Shown: positions 1-9,436, counted from the stretch's first letter. The stretch is 64,000 nucleotides of DNA from Nioella aestuarii (GCF_050896395.1 NZ_JBPBBA010000019.1:1-64000), one strand, 5' to 3'. Made by a program: numbers and translations. Notes: generated by a model not told the origin, from the letters alone.

Positions 1-36
1 GGGATTTCCTGGACCCACCCCAAACCGATCAACACC

Positions 37-72
37 CGCGCCCTCCAGCCATAAAGGAGGGCGCGGTTTTTT
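37..72 (+). terminator. Rho-independent terminator of an upstream gene
   Basis: An 11-bp GC-rich inverted repeat (37-47 with 56-66) is followed by six Ts. The T-run lies on the + strand side, so it should end a + strand gene that lies outside the window, not the kinase gene on the opposite strand, which stops at 93. Confidence 0.8.
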
Positions 73-92
73 GTTGGCAGCAGTCCGACAGG

Positions 93-2621
93 CTACCCTG
101 TCACATGGTGGTTCTGGAACAGCTGCTTGGCTTCGGAAAGCATGACGCCCAGGGCCTCTTTTTCACCCGGTTCGCCCTCCAGTTCCGAAACTGCGAGCTC
201 CAGTGTCACGAAGGCATCTTGAAGATCACTGAGACCACTCACCGCCGCCAAACCCGCCGCCAGATGAGCCGTGTCTGTCACCTCCTGCATGGAGCCGTTC
301 CCGTCAATGAGGTCCGAAAGCCGGTCCAGAAGAGTCGCCAATTCCGCAATTGCAGAAGAAATGACCCCGGGCGTCACCACGCCCCCCTGCGATTGATCTG
401 AGCCAGCCGCCTCGACCAGCTGACCGGGAAACAGACGATTGAATAGCGCGATCAGGGCCGCGCGCGTCAAGGGTTTGACCAGAACGTCATTCATTCCGGC
501 CTCGTGGAAGCGCTCTATCTCTGATGGCAGGGCATGTGCGGTCAACGCAACGATGGGAACGGAGGCATTGGGGCCGTCACTGCCCCGAATGGCCTGGGTC
601 GCCGCGATCCCGTCCTGTCGGGGCATACTGATATCCATCAGAATGAGCGCAAATGGCGTCGCGGCGGCCAAAGTCTGAGCCTCGATCCCGTCGGATGCCT
701 GTACCGTCTTGCAGCCGAGATCCACCAGCAATTCCCTTACAATCAACCGGTTGATGTCGTTATCTTCGACGATCAGAACCGTTATGCTGTCCTTCAAACG
801 CATCGGACGGGGCTGATCATCCGGCTCGGCCGCTACCCCTGCCTCGGGTGGCTCCATGTCCGCGTCTGAAGCTGGCGGAAGAGGGATGGAAAACCAAAAT
901 TCAGATCCCTGACCGGGCGCACTGCGCACGCCGATGCTGCCCCCCATTGCGCCGACCAGCCGACGCGCAATACCAAGACCAAGTCCGGTTCCCTCGACCT
1001 CTCGGGAATAGCGGGTATCGAGCGTCACGAAGTCATCGAAAATACGCGGTTGGTCCTCGGACGGGATGCCGATGCCAGTATCCGCCACGCAGAACTCGAT
1101 CATGTCGCTGTCAGACTGTCTCTGGGCTGACAGGGTAATCTGACCATCGCGCGTGAACTTGATGGCATTCGCCACAAGGTTCACGATCACATGAAGGGCA
1201 CGGGTTCTGTCTCCGACCACCTGGCCCAGATCATCCTCAATCCGAACATGCAGCTGGTTGCCCCGCGCCTCTGCCTGCATCGACTGACTGTCCGCAACAT
1301 CCTGCAAAAGCGTTGCTGGATCAAAGGCTTCCGGGCGAAGTACGGTCTTGCCCGCATCATCGAGGGAAATGTCTAGCACAGAGTTGACGTGGTGCAGCAA
1401 CATCTGTCCGGACCGGCCCATGATATCGACGAACCCTGTCTGACGTTGGGAAAGGTCGGTGCCTGAGAGCAGCTCCAACCCTCCGAGGATACCATTGAGA
1501 GGCGTGCGCATCTCGTGGCTCATGACAGCCAGAAACTCTGCCTTCGCCTTCTCTCCCGCCAACGCCTTGTCTCGGGCATTGACCAACTCTCGCTCGGCGG
1601 CGAGACGATCCGAGATGTCCCGGACGAAGGCGACGAAGATTTCTCCCTCTTCGCTTTCTGCGGTGTTGACTGACAGCTCTACCGGAAACACCCGACCCAG
1701 CCGGTCCCTTGCCTCCATTTGCACCAGCCCCTTCCCCAGAAGCCGTCGCTGCCCGCCTCGCAAATGGGCATCCATACCCGCTTGATGGGCTGCTTTCAGG
1801 TGATCCGGGATGATCAGATCAGCCATTTGCGCGCCAAGCGCCTCTTCGCGGGAATAGCCAAAGATCCGCTCGACCGCCCTGTTGCAATCCAGAATGGTGC
1901 CGTCGCGGTCTACCACCAGCACGCCATCAGACGACGTGCTGACGATCGTGCGAAGTCGTCCTCGGGCCCGTGCAATCTCGGCGGTTCTGCGGCGCCCCAC
2001 CAAAAGAGACCAGACCAGAGCAACCACAGCGGTGGTCAGGACCATGACAAGCGACAGAACCAGAACAGCCAGATCTCGCAAAGCATCTGCAACCCGTTCC
2101 CGTTGTCGTTCAGAGAGGGTAGCAAACACTTGCAACGATTCCAGCGTGACGAACCGAAGATCCTGCCGCATTTCATCTATCTGATCGGCAAGTTCATCAA
2201 GACCCGCCCTCAGATCCGCATCTGGCCCATCAATTAAGGGAAGCGCCGTGTCGAGCTGAAGGACAATCTGGTCCACGGTCGAAGCCACTTCGGATTCCGC
2301 CCTGACCTGTTCCATCAGCCGAGAAAGCTGCAACGTTCGCATTCGCGAATAGAACACATCAAACCGTCGGCGGACATTCTGCAAGGCGGTCTCAGTATGG
2401 GCGTGCTGAGCATTGTGGACAGCAGCACTCAACGTCAAAAGCTCTACTTCCGACTGTGCAATGCTCCACTGAGAGCTTTCGGCATTTGCCGTGGCAAGGG
2501 CGTCAAGTTCACTTCGCGCATCCGCACTCAGCAACCAGATTCCCACTAGGCACGCGCTGATCAACGCTAGGACAATTGCGCCCCCAACCAGGTTGCTGTT
2601 TTGTCTGAGGGGCTTGTTCAC
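93..2621 (-). CDS. Membrane hybrid sensor histidine kinase/response regulator with C-terminal HPt-like segment
   Basis: Multi-step phosphorelay kinase of about 842 residues at the inner membrane. Order: TM1 (about 10-32), a helical periplasmic region, TM2 (about 183-208), a PAS domain (about 223-343), HisKA with MSHEMRTP (phospho-His about 369), HATPase with N-box Asn about 485, DTGIGIP about 514 and GTGLGLG, then a receiver with EDND and phospho-acceptor Asp about 663 in LILMDISMP. The tail has TAHLAAGLAAVSG, which resembles an HPt active site (His about 786) but has Ala where HPt domains usually have Lys. I chose the GTG at 2621 because it places TM1 near the N terminus; an upstream in-frame start at 2747 adds 42 residues without a clear role. 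The ligand is unknown. A periplasmic protein lies just beyond galE (3831-4343) and could be related, but this is only proximity. Confidence 0.85.
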   Translation of the reverse strand: MNKPLRQNSNLVGGAIVLALISACLVGIWLLSADARSELDALATANAESSQWSIAQSEVELLTLSAAVHNAQHAHTETALQNVRRRFDVFYSRMRTLQLSRLMEQVRAESEVASTVDQIVLQLDTALPLIDGPDADLRAGLDELADQIDEMRQDLRFVTLESLQVFATLSERQRERVADALRDLAVLVLSLVMVLTTAVVALVWSLLVGRRRTAEIARARGRLRTIVSTSSDGVLVVDRDGTILDCNRAVERIFGYSREEALGAQMADLIIPDHLKAAHQAGMDAHLRGGQRRLLGKGLVQMEARDRLGRVFPVELSVNTAESEEGEIFVAFVRDISDRLAAERELVNARDKALAGEKAKAEFLAVMSHEMRTPLNGILGGLELLSGTDLSQRQTGFVDIMGRSGQMLLHHVNSVLDISLDDAGKTVLRPEAFDPATLLQDVADSQSMQAEARGNQLHVRIEDDLGQVVGDRTRALHVIVNLVANAIKFTRDGQITLSAQRQSDSDMIEFCVADTGIGIPSEDQPRIFDDFVTLDTRYSREVEGTGLGLGIARRLVGAMGGSIGVRSAPGQGSEFWFSIPLPPASDADMEPPEAGVAAEPDDQPRPMRLKDSITVLIVEDNDINRLIVRELLVDLGCKTVQASDGIEAQTLAAATPFALILMDISMPRQDGIAATQAIRGSDGPNASVPIVALTAHALPSEIERFHEAGMNDVLVKPLTRAALIALFNRLFPGQLVEAAGSDQSQGGVVTPGVISSAIAELATLLDRLSDLIDGNGSMQEVTDTAHLAAGLAAVSGLSDLQDAFVTLELAVSELEGEPGEKEALGVMLSEAKQLFQNHHVTG

Positions 2622-2847
2622 TTTGTGTCTCTGGGGTGAAGGGCGGTCAGGGGCATAGGGTGACTTTCGGTCAAAGATATCCCGAGTGTAGGCGGCATAC
2701 CCTTTGAACAAAACCTGTGCGATTGGACATCGACGGCACGTGCACACAAAAAACTACGCAGTATGATTGCCCGGGGCACTGGCATGATCGCCTGAAGATG
2801 TTATCAAATAAACGCAAAACCGATTGTTTCACCAATGAGGTAGTTCC

Positions 2848-3834
2848 TTGTCACAAACCGTAATCGTGTCCGGCGGCGCTGGCTATATCGGATCCCATGC
2901 CTGCAAAGCCCTGAATGCCGCTGGATTCATTCCTGTAGTGTTCGACAACCTGTCAACCGGCTGGCGGGACGCGGTCCAGTTCGGGCCCTTCGAAGAAGGC
3001 GATCTTCTGGACCGGTCCAGGCTGGACGAGGTCTTTGCCAAACATAATCCCGCCGCCGTCATGCATTTTGCCGCTCTGAGCCAGGTTGGTGACTCCATGA
3101 AGGATCCCGGCCGCTATTGGCGCGAGAACGTGGTTGGAGCGCTGAACCTGATCGAGGCAACCGTTGCCGCGGAATGCCGTCATTTCGTGTTCTCCTCGAC
3201 CTGTGCCACCTATGGCGAACAGGACGCCGTAACGCTCACCGAAGATTCACCGCAAATACCGATCAACGCCTATGGCGGGTCCAAACTCGCGATAGAAGGC
3301 ATGTTGCGGGATTTCTCGGCCAGATATGACCTGGACAGCGTGATCTTCCGGTACTTCAACGTTGCGGGTGCCGATCCGGACGCCGAACTGGGCGAGTTTC
3401 ATCAGCCCGAAACCCATCTGATCCCACTCATGCTGGATGCGATTGAAGGAAAGCGCCCCGCCCTGACGATATTTGGAACGGACTATCCCACTCCAGATGG
3501 AACCTGCATCCGCGACTATGTGCACGTCATGGATCTGGTGGATGCCCATGTGCTTGGGTTGAAATGGCTTCAGGCCGACAAGGGTTCGCGGGTGTTCAAT
3601 CTCGGCACCGGATCAGGCTTTTCGGTGCGTGATGTGGTCGAAGCAAGTCGCGCCGTTACCAATCGCGAAGTGCCGATGACACTTGGCGAACGGCGGCCGG
3701 GCGACTGCTCCAAACTGGTGTCGGGAAGCGCCCGCGCAATCGAGGAGCTCGGCTGGGAACCCAAACGCTCCACCCTGAACCAGATGATCGCGGATGCCTG
3801 GCGCTGGCATCAGGGCAAAGGTTTTGCCCGTTAG
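2848..3834 (+). CDS. galE: UDP-glucose 4-epimerase
   Basis: Interconverts UDP-glucose and UDP-galactose in the cytoplasm and so supplies galactose for surface glycans. It has 328 residues, normal for GalE. The Rossmann glycine motif GGAGYIGSH is at 9-17, the SSTCATYG serine/threonine site is near 116, and the catalytic pair Tyr142/Lys146 lies in YGGSK. The start is a TTG with a TGAGG ribosome site about 8 bases upstream; no ATG fits the conserved N terminus. The stop codon overlaps by four bases the end of the convergent gene on the other strand. The gene stands alone and is not in an evident Leloir or polysaccharide cluster. Confidence 0.95.
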   Translation: MSQTVIVSGGAGYIGSHACKALNAAGFIPVVFDNLSTGWRDAVQFGPFEEGDLLDRSRLDEVFAKHNPAAVMHFAALSQVGDSMKDPGRYWRENVVGALNLIEATVAAECRHFVFSSTCATYGEQDAVTLTEDSPQIPINAYGGSKLAIEGMLRDFSARYDLDSVIFRYFNVAGADPDAELGEFHQPETHLIPLMLDAIEGKRPALTIFGTDYPTPDGTCIRDYVHVMDLVDAHVLGLKWLQADKGSRVFNLGTGSGFSVRDVVEASRAVTNREVPMTLGERRPGDCSKLVSGSARAIEELGWEPKRSTLNQMIADAWRWHQGKGFAR

Positions 3835-4343
3835 GGATCTTGAATAACGATGCGTTCAAGTTGCCAGATGCTACGCGAATAGATGATCTCGGACTGATAT
3901 TCGGGATTGTCGTCATAGGGGTAGACCAGCCACAGCGGGCCTTGGTCGCGCAAGGACATCGGCTGGCCATTGCGCAAAAAGGCAATGATCGGGCCGCCTT
4001 CGACTGCGTCGCTCAGAGGAATTTCAACGGCGTAGTCATTGGCTGCAATGGCCTGCAGTACGCCAGCGTCCACCTCAAGGGCTTGCACGAAATCAATCAG
4101 CGGCGTGCCGGTGAATTCCTGCTCCCCTTCGGTCCAGATCGTCGAAGTTGTGAAGGTTTCTGTTGCGATGGCTTCCAGATCCGCGCGGGTAAAGCTAATT
4201 TCGGTTTCGGGCCCTGTGACGCTGAGCAAGACGGCGTCATGCCCGTCGGCCCAGGCCTGCCCCCCCAACTGCACCAGCACAAATGTCGTCATGACCGCCA
4301 GCAAGCGGCAGACAAATGACCAACAGGGGTGCACTACGTTCAT
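3831..4343 (-). CDS. Secreted protein resembling the oxidoreductase molybdopterin-binding fold
   Basis: A 170-residue exported protein. The N terminus has a hydrophobic signal segment (about 12-30) ending at QAWADG. The mature part has short blocks (VTGPETEISFTRADLEAI, GTPLIDFVQAL, NDYAVEIPL, RDQGPLWLVYPYD) that resemble the sulfite-oxidase-type pterin-binding fold seen in small periplasmic proteins; I see no cysteine that could bind molybdenum in the mature part, so a catalytic cofactor is doubtful. The ATG at 4343 has GGAGG 7 bases upstream. An upstream GTG at 4355 would put that ribosome site inside the gene. Function unknown; a ligand-binding or sensing role with the nearby hybrid kinase is only a possibility. 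Confidence 0.65.
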   Translation of the reverse strand: MNVVHPCWSFVCRLLAVMTTFVLVQLGGQAWADGHDAVLLSVTGPETEISFTRADLEAIATETFTTSTIWTEGEQEFTGTPLIDFVQALEVDAGVLQAIAANDYAVEIPLSDAVEGGPIIAFLRNGQPMSLRDQGPLWLVYPYDDNPEYQSEIIYSRSIWQLERIVIQDP

Positions 4344-4870
4344 TCCATCCTCCACTTTTGGCGAACCCTACCGATCCCAAATCAAGCAATAAAGCTTCGA
4401 TACGGGCAAGCAGATCAGTTTTCACCTGTCCAACCGGATATAGACCTATACGATAGAATAGGTCTCTGGTGCCGATGCTTCGAAACACCCGAGCAACGGC
4501 TTTGAGCCAGTTGCGCAAACGCTATCACAGGTTAGGATCCCAAACTGGATTAGACCAGGATGAGCAGTCGCGGATCTGCCCAAGATCACACTCCGTCATG
4601 CCTGGGTAGGCTAAACTGAACAGGAGACGTCCTTTCTCAAGATAGCCCTAGGCAGGTTCAAACCTTGGACAGCACGCGTAATGGCTTTGGCCCCACGCCA
4701 AGTCGTTCGCCTGAAGGACGGCAATAGCGCGTCAGCATTTCCTCAGAACATCTGCCGGGCCTTGCAGTTTTGGCGAAGGTAGGTAGCTCGAAAAACGCAT
4801 GGCCAGGCCTCGCTTGCACCAACAAAACACCTCGTATAATAGTTAAGAACTCAACCTTGAAAGATTAAAG
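4344..4870. other. Non-coding stretch, possible gene remnant
   Basis: More than 500 bases with no convincing intact gene. The base composition becomes AT-richer here than in the flanking genes. Read on the minus strand between about 4700 and 4380 it gives protein-like segments (for example LAYPGMTECDLGQIRD and FYRIGLYPVGQVKTDLLARI) broken by stop codons, which would fit a decayed gene, but I cannot name a parent. Confidence 0.35.
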
Positions 4871-5914
4871 ATGAGCCGGAAAGAATATCTTCTTAAATAT
4901 GCAAAGACTTCCGGACGCGGAATGGAAGTGGCACCCTATTTTAACCCCACATTAAAAAAGTCTGATGGATTTGACATACTAACCCTAGACGTCTTTAATT
5001 CTCAAGAGCTGCGCGAAAGGGCCACTCAAGACGAAAACATTGACGCCGCGAGCGTTTTGGAAATAGAGGATGTCGATCTTGTCGGTGACGCGTCTCGGCT
5101 TGGCGAGATCATCAAGGAACAAGGATTGGAAGGACAGTTTGATTATGTCATTTCGTCTCACAATTTTGAACATCTTCCGAATCCGATTCTCTTTCTCCAA
5201 GGTGTGAGCGTTGCACTTAAACCCGGCGGAATACTGTCAATGGCGCTGCCAGACTGCAGGGCATGTTTCGATCATTACCGCATGCCCACGCGGCTTGTTG
5301 ATTGGTTGCGTGCGTATCATGAAGAACACAAGCAGCCGACGCCGGAAACGATCTTCGACTCTTCCGTGAATTTCGCGAACTATATGCGCGGTGGTGTCGA
5401 AAAACTGGGCATGCACGTAGGTAAAGACTCTCTCAATAACTTCCGGCCGACCGAAAGGGTTCGCGCCTCTTATGCCGCTTATCTGGAAAATCGCGCAACC
5501 CCCGGCCCCTACCAAGACAGTCATTGTAGCGTTTTCTTTGCTGAAAGCCTGGAGCTAATGCTTCTCGATTTACGCCACTTGGGCCTGATTGATCTGAATA
5601 CTATTGAAACAATTCCAACCAATGGTTTGGAGTTTTACATCCACTTGAGAAAATCAGATAACGTAAATGAAGAACAGATTGATGATTCCGAATTTTATAT
5701 TCGACGCGCTGCGCTTATGAACCTAGTAGTCGAAAACCTCGGAAACCCAGGAATTCGCAATATTCAGGGAAATTCAGGGAAAGCAATCCTAGCGCGATCA
5801 TTTAGAAAAGTAGAGTCCGGAGCACGGATGCTAAACTCCAAGATTCTTGGCAATGAACGCGCGAAGAAGATAGATCAATGGTGGAGAAGTAAAAGGAAGA
5901 GAAGGTCAAATTAG
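4871..5914 (+). CDS. SAM-dependent class I methyltransferase of the glycan/sugar type
   Basis: A 347-residue protein. The centre has a methyltransferase core: FDYVISSHNFEHLPNP (about 96-111) followed by LKPGGILSMALPD, the usual pattern of strand 4 and the post-motif in class I enzymes. The N-terminal GRGMEVAPYFNP resembles methyltransferases of surface-polysaccharide loci. The C-terminal 80 residues are Lys/Arg-rich. Codon use is clearly AT-richer than in the neighbours, which suggests horizontal acquisition. No glycosyltransferase lies beside it. The ribosome site is weak. The substrate is not predictable from sequence. Confidence 0.75.
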   Translation: MSRKEYLLKYAKTSGRGMEVAPYFNPTLKKSDGFDILTLDVFNSQELRERATQDENIDAASVLEIEDVDLVGDASRLGEIIKEQGLEGQFDYVISSHNFEHLPNPILFLQGVSVALKPGGILSMALPDCRACFDHYRMPTRLVDWLRAYHEEHKQPTPETIFDSSVNFANYMRGGVEKLGMHVGKDSLNNFRPTERVRASYAAYLENRATPGPYQDSHCSVFFAESLELMLLDLRHLGLIDLNTIETIPTNGLEFYIHLRKSDNVNEEQIDDSEFYIRRAALMNLVVENLGNPGIRNIQGNSGKAILARSFRKVESGARMLNSKILGNERAKKIDQWWRSKRKRRSN

Positions 5915-6347
5915 TTTTCCTATCTGCATCAAATCTCCTTACAGTCAGATTTGAAGACTAATTTTCGAATGAACCCGGCCCAATTCAAGAGGTGCGCATT
6001 CCCAACTGCTGTAAGAAAAGAAGGTTATTTTAATCACCTACTACCCAAATCTTGTGAAAATACCGTCGCACCACGCGGAAAGCTAACCCTTTTGCGAAGA
6101 CTGGAATCTACAAGCAATTGACTGGCTCCGGAGCGGGGAACCTCCAACGGCCGTTCTAATGGTTCGCTTGATGTTGCTCTTGCAACCGTCACCCTAGAGC
6201 ACCAGGACAACCGCCACAGACGGGCGGCAAGAATTTGGAAACGAAATCAGGAGTTCAGTGTGTTCCGGGCTGAACGGCCAAAACCCGGCGCGACCTGACA
6301 AACCAGCACGCTGGCATGGAGCAAAGGTCAGAGCTGGATCAAGAATA
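5915..6347. other. Intergenic stretch, AT-rich, no gene seen
   Basis: Continues the AT-richer composition of the methyltransferase gene up to about 6170 and ends at the 3' end of tRNA-Leu. I find no integrase, no reading frame with coding character and no copy of the tRNA 3' end. Confidence 0.4.
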
Positions 6348-6432
6348 TGGTACCCGTGGCCGGACTCGAACCGGCAAGCCTTGCGGCGGCGGATTTTGAA
6401 TCCGCTGCGTCTACCAATTCCGCCACACGGGC
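6348..6432 (-). tRNA. tRNA-Leu(CAA)
   Basis: On the minus strand the sequence folds as a class II tRNA of 85 bases including an encoded CCA. The seven-base acceptor arms GCCCGTG and CACGGGT pair (with one G-U), followed by discriminator A and CCA. The anticodon stem-loop is GCGGA-TTCAAAA-TCCGC, giving anticodon CAA, which reads UUG. The T-loop GTTCGAGTC is canonical, and a variable arm of leucine type lies before it. Confidence 0.96.
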
Positions 6433-6581
6433 AACGCAAGATGCGGTCTAACCGCGCCCCGTGGCAGCGTCAACGGGTAGAATGCGCTTTGCTGTCCATT
6501 CTTCGCGGGCCGACAGGCCGGCCCCAGTTCCATAGCATAGCGTGTGTATTCAGGCCTGTGGCCTCGTGGCCTTTCCATCGG

Positions 6582-7847
6582 TCAGCCCGAACCGGACAGC
6601 ATCCGCATCAGCCGTGCCTTTTCGCCCATGTCATCGGGCCGGGACAACGCTTCGGCCAACCCTTGCAACGCAGCGATGTTGTGGCCTGCTCGAAAGCTGT
6701 CAACATGGGGCAGCATCGCCTTGATCCCCGCCGCCTTGGGCGCGAACCCGTCCCATCTGAGCAGAGGGTTGAGCCAGATGAGCTTGCGCGAGGACAGGTG
6801 TAGCCGCTCCATCTGGGCGGCCAGCGCATCGGGGTCGTCTCGATCCAGCCCGTCGGTGATCAAAAGCACCACGGCCCCCTGCCCCAAAACCCGGCGTGAC
6901 CAGTCGCGGTTAAACGCAGTCAGGCACTGGCCGATCCGTGTGCCGCCCTCCCAATCCTGCGCCTCTGCCCCGGCAGCAGCCAGCGCCGCGTCCACGTCGC
7001 GAGCGCCCATATGTCGGGTGATATTGGTCAGCCGCGTGCCAAAGGTGAAGGCATGGACCTTCGCCCATCCCTGCCCTTTCCGGTTCGCCACAGCGTGCAG
7101 GAAATGCAGCACTGCCCGGCTGTAAGAGGACATGGAGCCCGAAATATCGCAAAGCACCACAAGATTGGGCCAACGGATGCGCCGCGCCTTCATCTCGAAC
7201 CCGGTGATCTCGCCGCCCTGCCGCATGGCGCTGCGCATCGTGCGCCGCCAATCGGGCAGCCTTCCATGCGTTGCGGCCATGGTGCGACGGCTTTGCAGGG
7301 GCTTCACCGGCAAGGACATCCCCGCGATGATCCGGTTTGCCTCGGCCATTTCGGCATTGCTCATCTGTTCGAAATCGAGCGTGCGGAGACGTTCCTCATG
7401 GGACATGGTCAAGGTCGCATCAACCTCGATCTCCGTCCCCTCTTCCCGTTGCCCGGCCCCTTCGGGCAGATCGCGTGCCACCCCGTCCAGCAACGCCTCT
7501 GCCGCCCGTTTCTCGGCCGGTTTCACCTGCCGTTCCTCGGCCACACCACGGATCGCGGGCAGCATCATCGCCATCATGTGCTCGATATACCGCGGATCGC
7601 GCCAGTAGAGCCGGAAGACCTGGTCAAAGGTCGCCCTTTCCTCTGGACGGCTTACGAAACAGGCTTGCAGCACATGGTAAAAATCGGCGCGTTCACCAAA
7701 CCCCGCCGCCTCTACCGCGCGCACTGCGTCCAAAACGCGCCCGGGCCCGGCCTTTAGGCCGCCCGCCCGAAGCGCACGGGCGAAATGGGTGATATTGGCA
7801 GTGAGCTGCGGATTGTCCGGCAGCTCCAGCGGTAATTGTTCAGCCAT
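6582..7847 (-). CDS. VWA domain protein of the CoxE type
   Basis: A 421-residue cytoplasmic protein. The C-terminal half is a von Willebrand A domain with a complete MIDAS motif DISGS (Asp234, Ser236, Ser238) followed by GGTRIG and LLITDGLDRDD. The N-terminal part is the helical region usual in CoxE proteins. Family members act with a MoxR AAA+ ATPase to remodel or load metal into a target protein, best known for carbon monoxide dehydrogenase. The MoxR partner is at 8540-9436 on the same strand, with one secreted protein between. No CO dehydrogenase genes are in the window, so the target is unknown. The ATG at 7847 has a GAGGG ribosome site. Confidence 0.88.
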   Translation of the reverse strand: MAEQLPLELPDNPQLTANITHFARALRAGGLKAGPGRVLDAVRAVEAAGFGERADFYHVLQACFVSRPEERATFDQVFRLYWRDPRYIEHMMAMMLPAIRGVAEERQVKPAEKRAAEALLDGVARDLPEGAGQREEGTEIEVDATLTMSHEERLRTLDFEQMSNAEMAEANRIIAGMSLPVKPLQSRRTMAATHGRLPDWRRTMRSAMRQGGEITGFEMKARRIRWPNLVVLCDISGSMSSYSRAVLHFLHAVANRKGQGWAKVHAFTFGTRLTNITRHMGARDVDAALAAAGAEAQDWEGGTRIGQCLTAFNRDWSRRVLGQGAVVLLITDGLDRDDPDALAAQMERLHLSSRKLIWLNPLLRWDGFAPKAAGIKAMLPHVDSFRAGHNIAALQGLAEALSRPDDMGEKARLMRMLSGSG

Positions 7848-7917
7848 GGGCCCTCAAGACAGGGGCCCCGGTCGCGATGCCGAGGCCCCGTTTCCTTTCA
7901 CCAATCCACCGACCGGA

Positions 7918-8400
7918 TCAGTAGTTGTATTCCGTCACGATCAGAACCGCGGGGTTGTTGGAACTGCGGTTATAGCTGCCCGCCCAGATATCATACTGGC
8001 CCGACATCGGGTTGAAGAAGACGATGGCGGGGTCGTAGCCACGGTAGTCGTCATTGTAGTGCCAGGATCCGTCGGGCGCATTCACCACCAGGATCGGATC
8101 GACATTGGACCGGGCCTGAATGGCGATGGTCAGCCGACCGGTTGGGGACTGACCATAGTATTGCAGGCGGAAGTCAGGCCGCGACACGACCCAGCCCGGA
8201 CCCAGATAGGGATAGCAATTGGCCAGATTCACCCGCCCGCCAGCGGTGATGTTGCGCACATAGGGATCAGGCAGGAAGCCGGCATTCAGGTAGTGCTGGC
8301 CGAAAACGGTGGGATTGTTCCAGTTTGGACAGGCCAGCGTCTGGCTGGCGCCCAGAACGCCCGCGATCAGCGTCGCTAGCGTAAAAAATCGTCTTATCAT
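7918..8400 (-). CDS. Secreted protein of unknown function, PPC-like
   Basis: A 160-residue protein with a clear signal peptide (about 1-23, ending SQTLA before Cys24). The mature part is Tyr/Asn/Pro-rich and beta-strand-like, with DPILVVNAPDGSWHYNDD and a following GQYDIWAGSY, a pattern like bacterial pre-peptidase C-terminal (PPC) domains. It sits between the VWA gene (70 bases downstream) and the MoxR gene (139 bases upstream), all on the same strand, so it may be in one operon. The ATG at 8400 has a GAGGAG ribosome site. I do not recognise a named family. Confidence 0.75.
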   Translation of the reverse strand: MIRRFFTLATLIAGVLGASQTLACPNWNNPTVFGQHYLNAGFLPDPYVRNITAGGRVNLANCYPYLGPGWVVSRPDFRLQYYGQSPTGRLTIAIQARSNVDPILVVNAPDGSWHYNDDYRGYDPAIVFFNPMSGQYDIWAGSYNRSSNNPAVLIVTEYNY

Positions 8401-8539
8401 GGCAATTGCTCCTCGCTTTCAAACGATCCAGGAACATGCCGGGCCGTCCCCCGGCGTCCCTGCTGCGACTAGATTATCAGAAAAAAGCCTGCGAGTCCCT
8501 GCATTTGCGCATATCAGGTGAACCGTGTGACCCGTTTGG

Positions 8540-9436
8540 TCAGGCCAGAACCTCTGCCTGCACCTCGTCCAGCAGTCGCTTGGCCTCTGATCCTCTCAAC
8601 TTCTGAATGTCGTCCTGATACTTCAGGATCGCTCCGATTGTATCGGCAATGACCTCGGGCGACAGTTCCAGCACGTCGAGCGCCAGCAGGCATTTGGCCC
8701 AATCGATGGTTTCCGCCACGCCGGGGCGCTTGAACAGATCCTCGGTGCGCAGTTTCTGGACGAACCCAACCACCTCGCGGCTCAGCTTCTCGGCGGCCTC
8801 CGGCGCGCGGGCGTGCAGGATTTCCATCTCACGGTCGAAGGTGGGATAATCGACCCAGTGATACAGACAGCGGCGCTTTAGCGCGTCATGGACTTCGCGG
8901 GTGCGGTTCGAGGTCAGGATGACAATCGGCGGTTCGGGGGCCTTGATCGTGCCCAGTTCCGGGATCGTGACCTGAAAATCCGACAGCGCCTCCAGCAGGA
9001 AGGCTTCGAACGGTTCATCGGTGCGGTCGATCTCGTCGATCAGCAAAACCGGCGCGCCGCCATCCTGCGGGCGCATGGCCTGTAGCAGCGGGCGTTCGAT
9101 CAGGAAATCTTCTGTAAAGAGCTCGGTTCTCAGCACGTCGCGATCTGCCCCACCGGCGGCCTCGGCGGCGCGGATGGCGATCATTTGTTCGGCAAAGTTC
9201 CATTCATACACGGCGCTAGAAGCATCGAGCCCTTCGTAGCATTGCAGACGGATCAGGCGCCGCCCGAGGCTGGCCGCGATGGCCTTTGCGATCTCGGTTT
9301 TGCCGGTGCCGGCCTCACCCTCAAGAAACAGGGGCCGCCCCAGTCGCAGGGACAAGAACAGCACGGTCGCCAACGCACGACCGCACACATAGTTCTGTTC
9401 GGCAAGCGCGCTCTGAACCTCGTCGATGGACTGCAT
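8540..9436 (-). CDS. MoxR-family AAA+ ATPase
   Basis: A 298-residue AAA+ chaperone. Walker A GEAGTGKT is at 40-47 and Walker B LLIDEID at about 131-137; the sensor 1 segment reads VILTSNRTRE and the C-terminal lid follows. Its length and the upstream position relative to a VWA gene fit the CoxD/CoxE arrangement, in which the ATPase drives maturation of a partner enzyme. The ATG at 9436 has GGGAGAGG directly upstream; an in-frame TTG 27 bases earlier is less likely. Stress or metal-cofactor roles are known for the family, but the client is unknown here. Confidence 0.88.
   Translation of the reverse strand: MQSIDEVQSALAEQNYVCGRALATVLFLSLRLGRPLFLEGEAGTGKTEIAKAIAASLGRRLIRLQCYEGLDASSAVYEWNFAEQMIAIRAAEAAGGADRDVLRTELFTEDFLIERPLLQAMRPQDGGAPVLLIDEIDRTDEPFEAFLLEALSDFQVTIPELGTIKAPEPPIVILTSNRTREVHDALKRRCLYHWVDYPTFDREMEILHARAPEAAEKLSREVVGFVQKLRTEDLFKRPGVAETIDWAKCLLALDVLELSPEVIADTIGAILKYQDDIQKLRGSEAKRLLDEVQAEVLA

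Noticed and set aside
6194..6439. 81-codon open frame over the tRNA
   Set aside because: The sequence is the tRNA-Leu itself read as protein, a common false gene.
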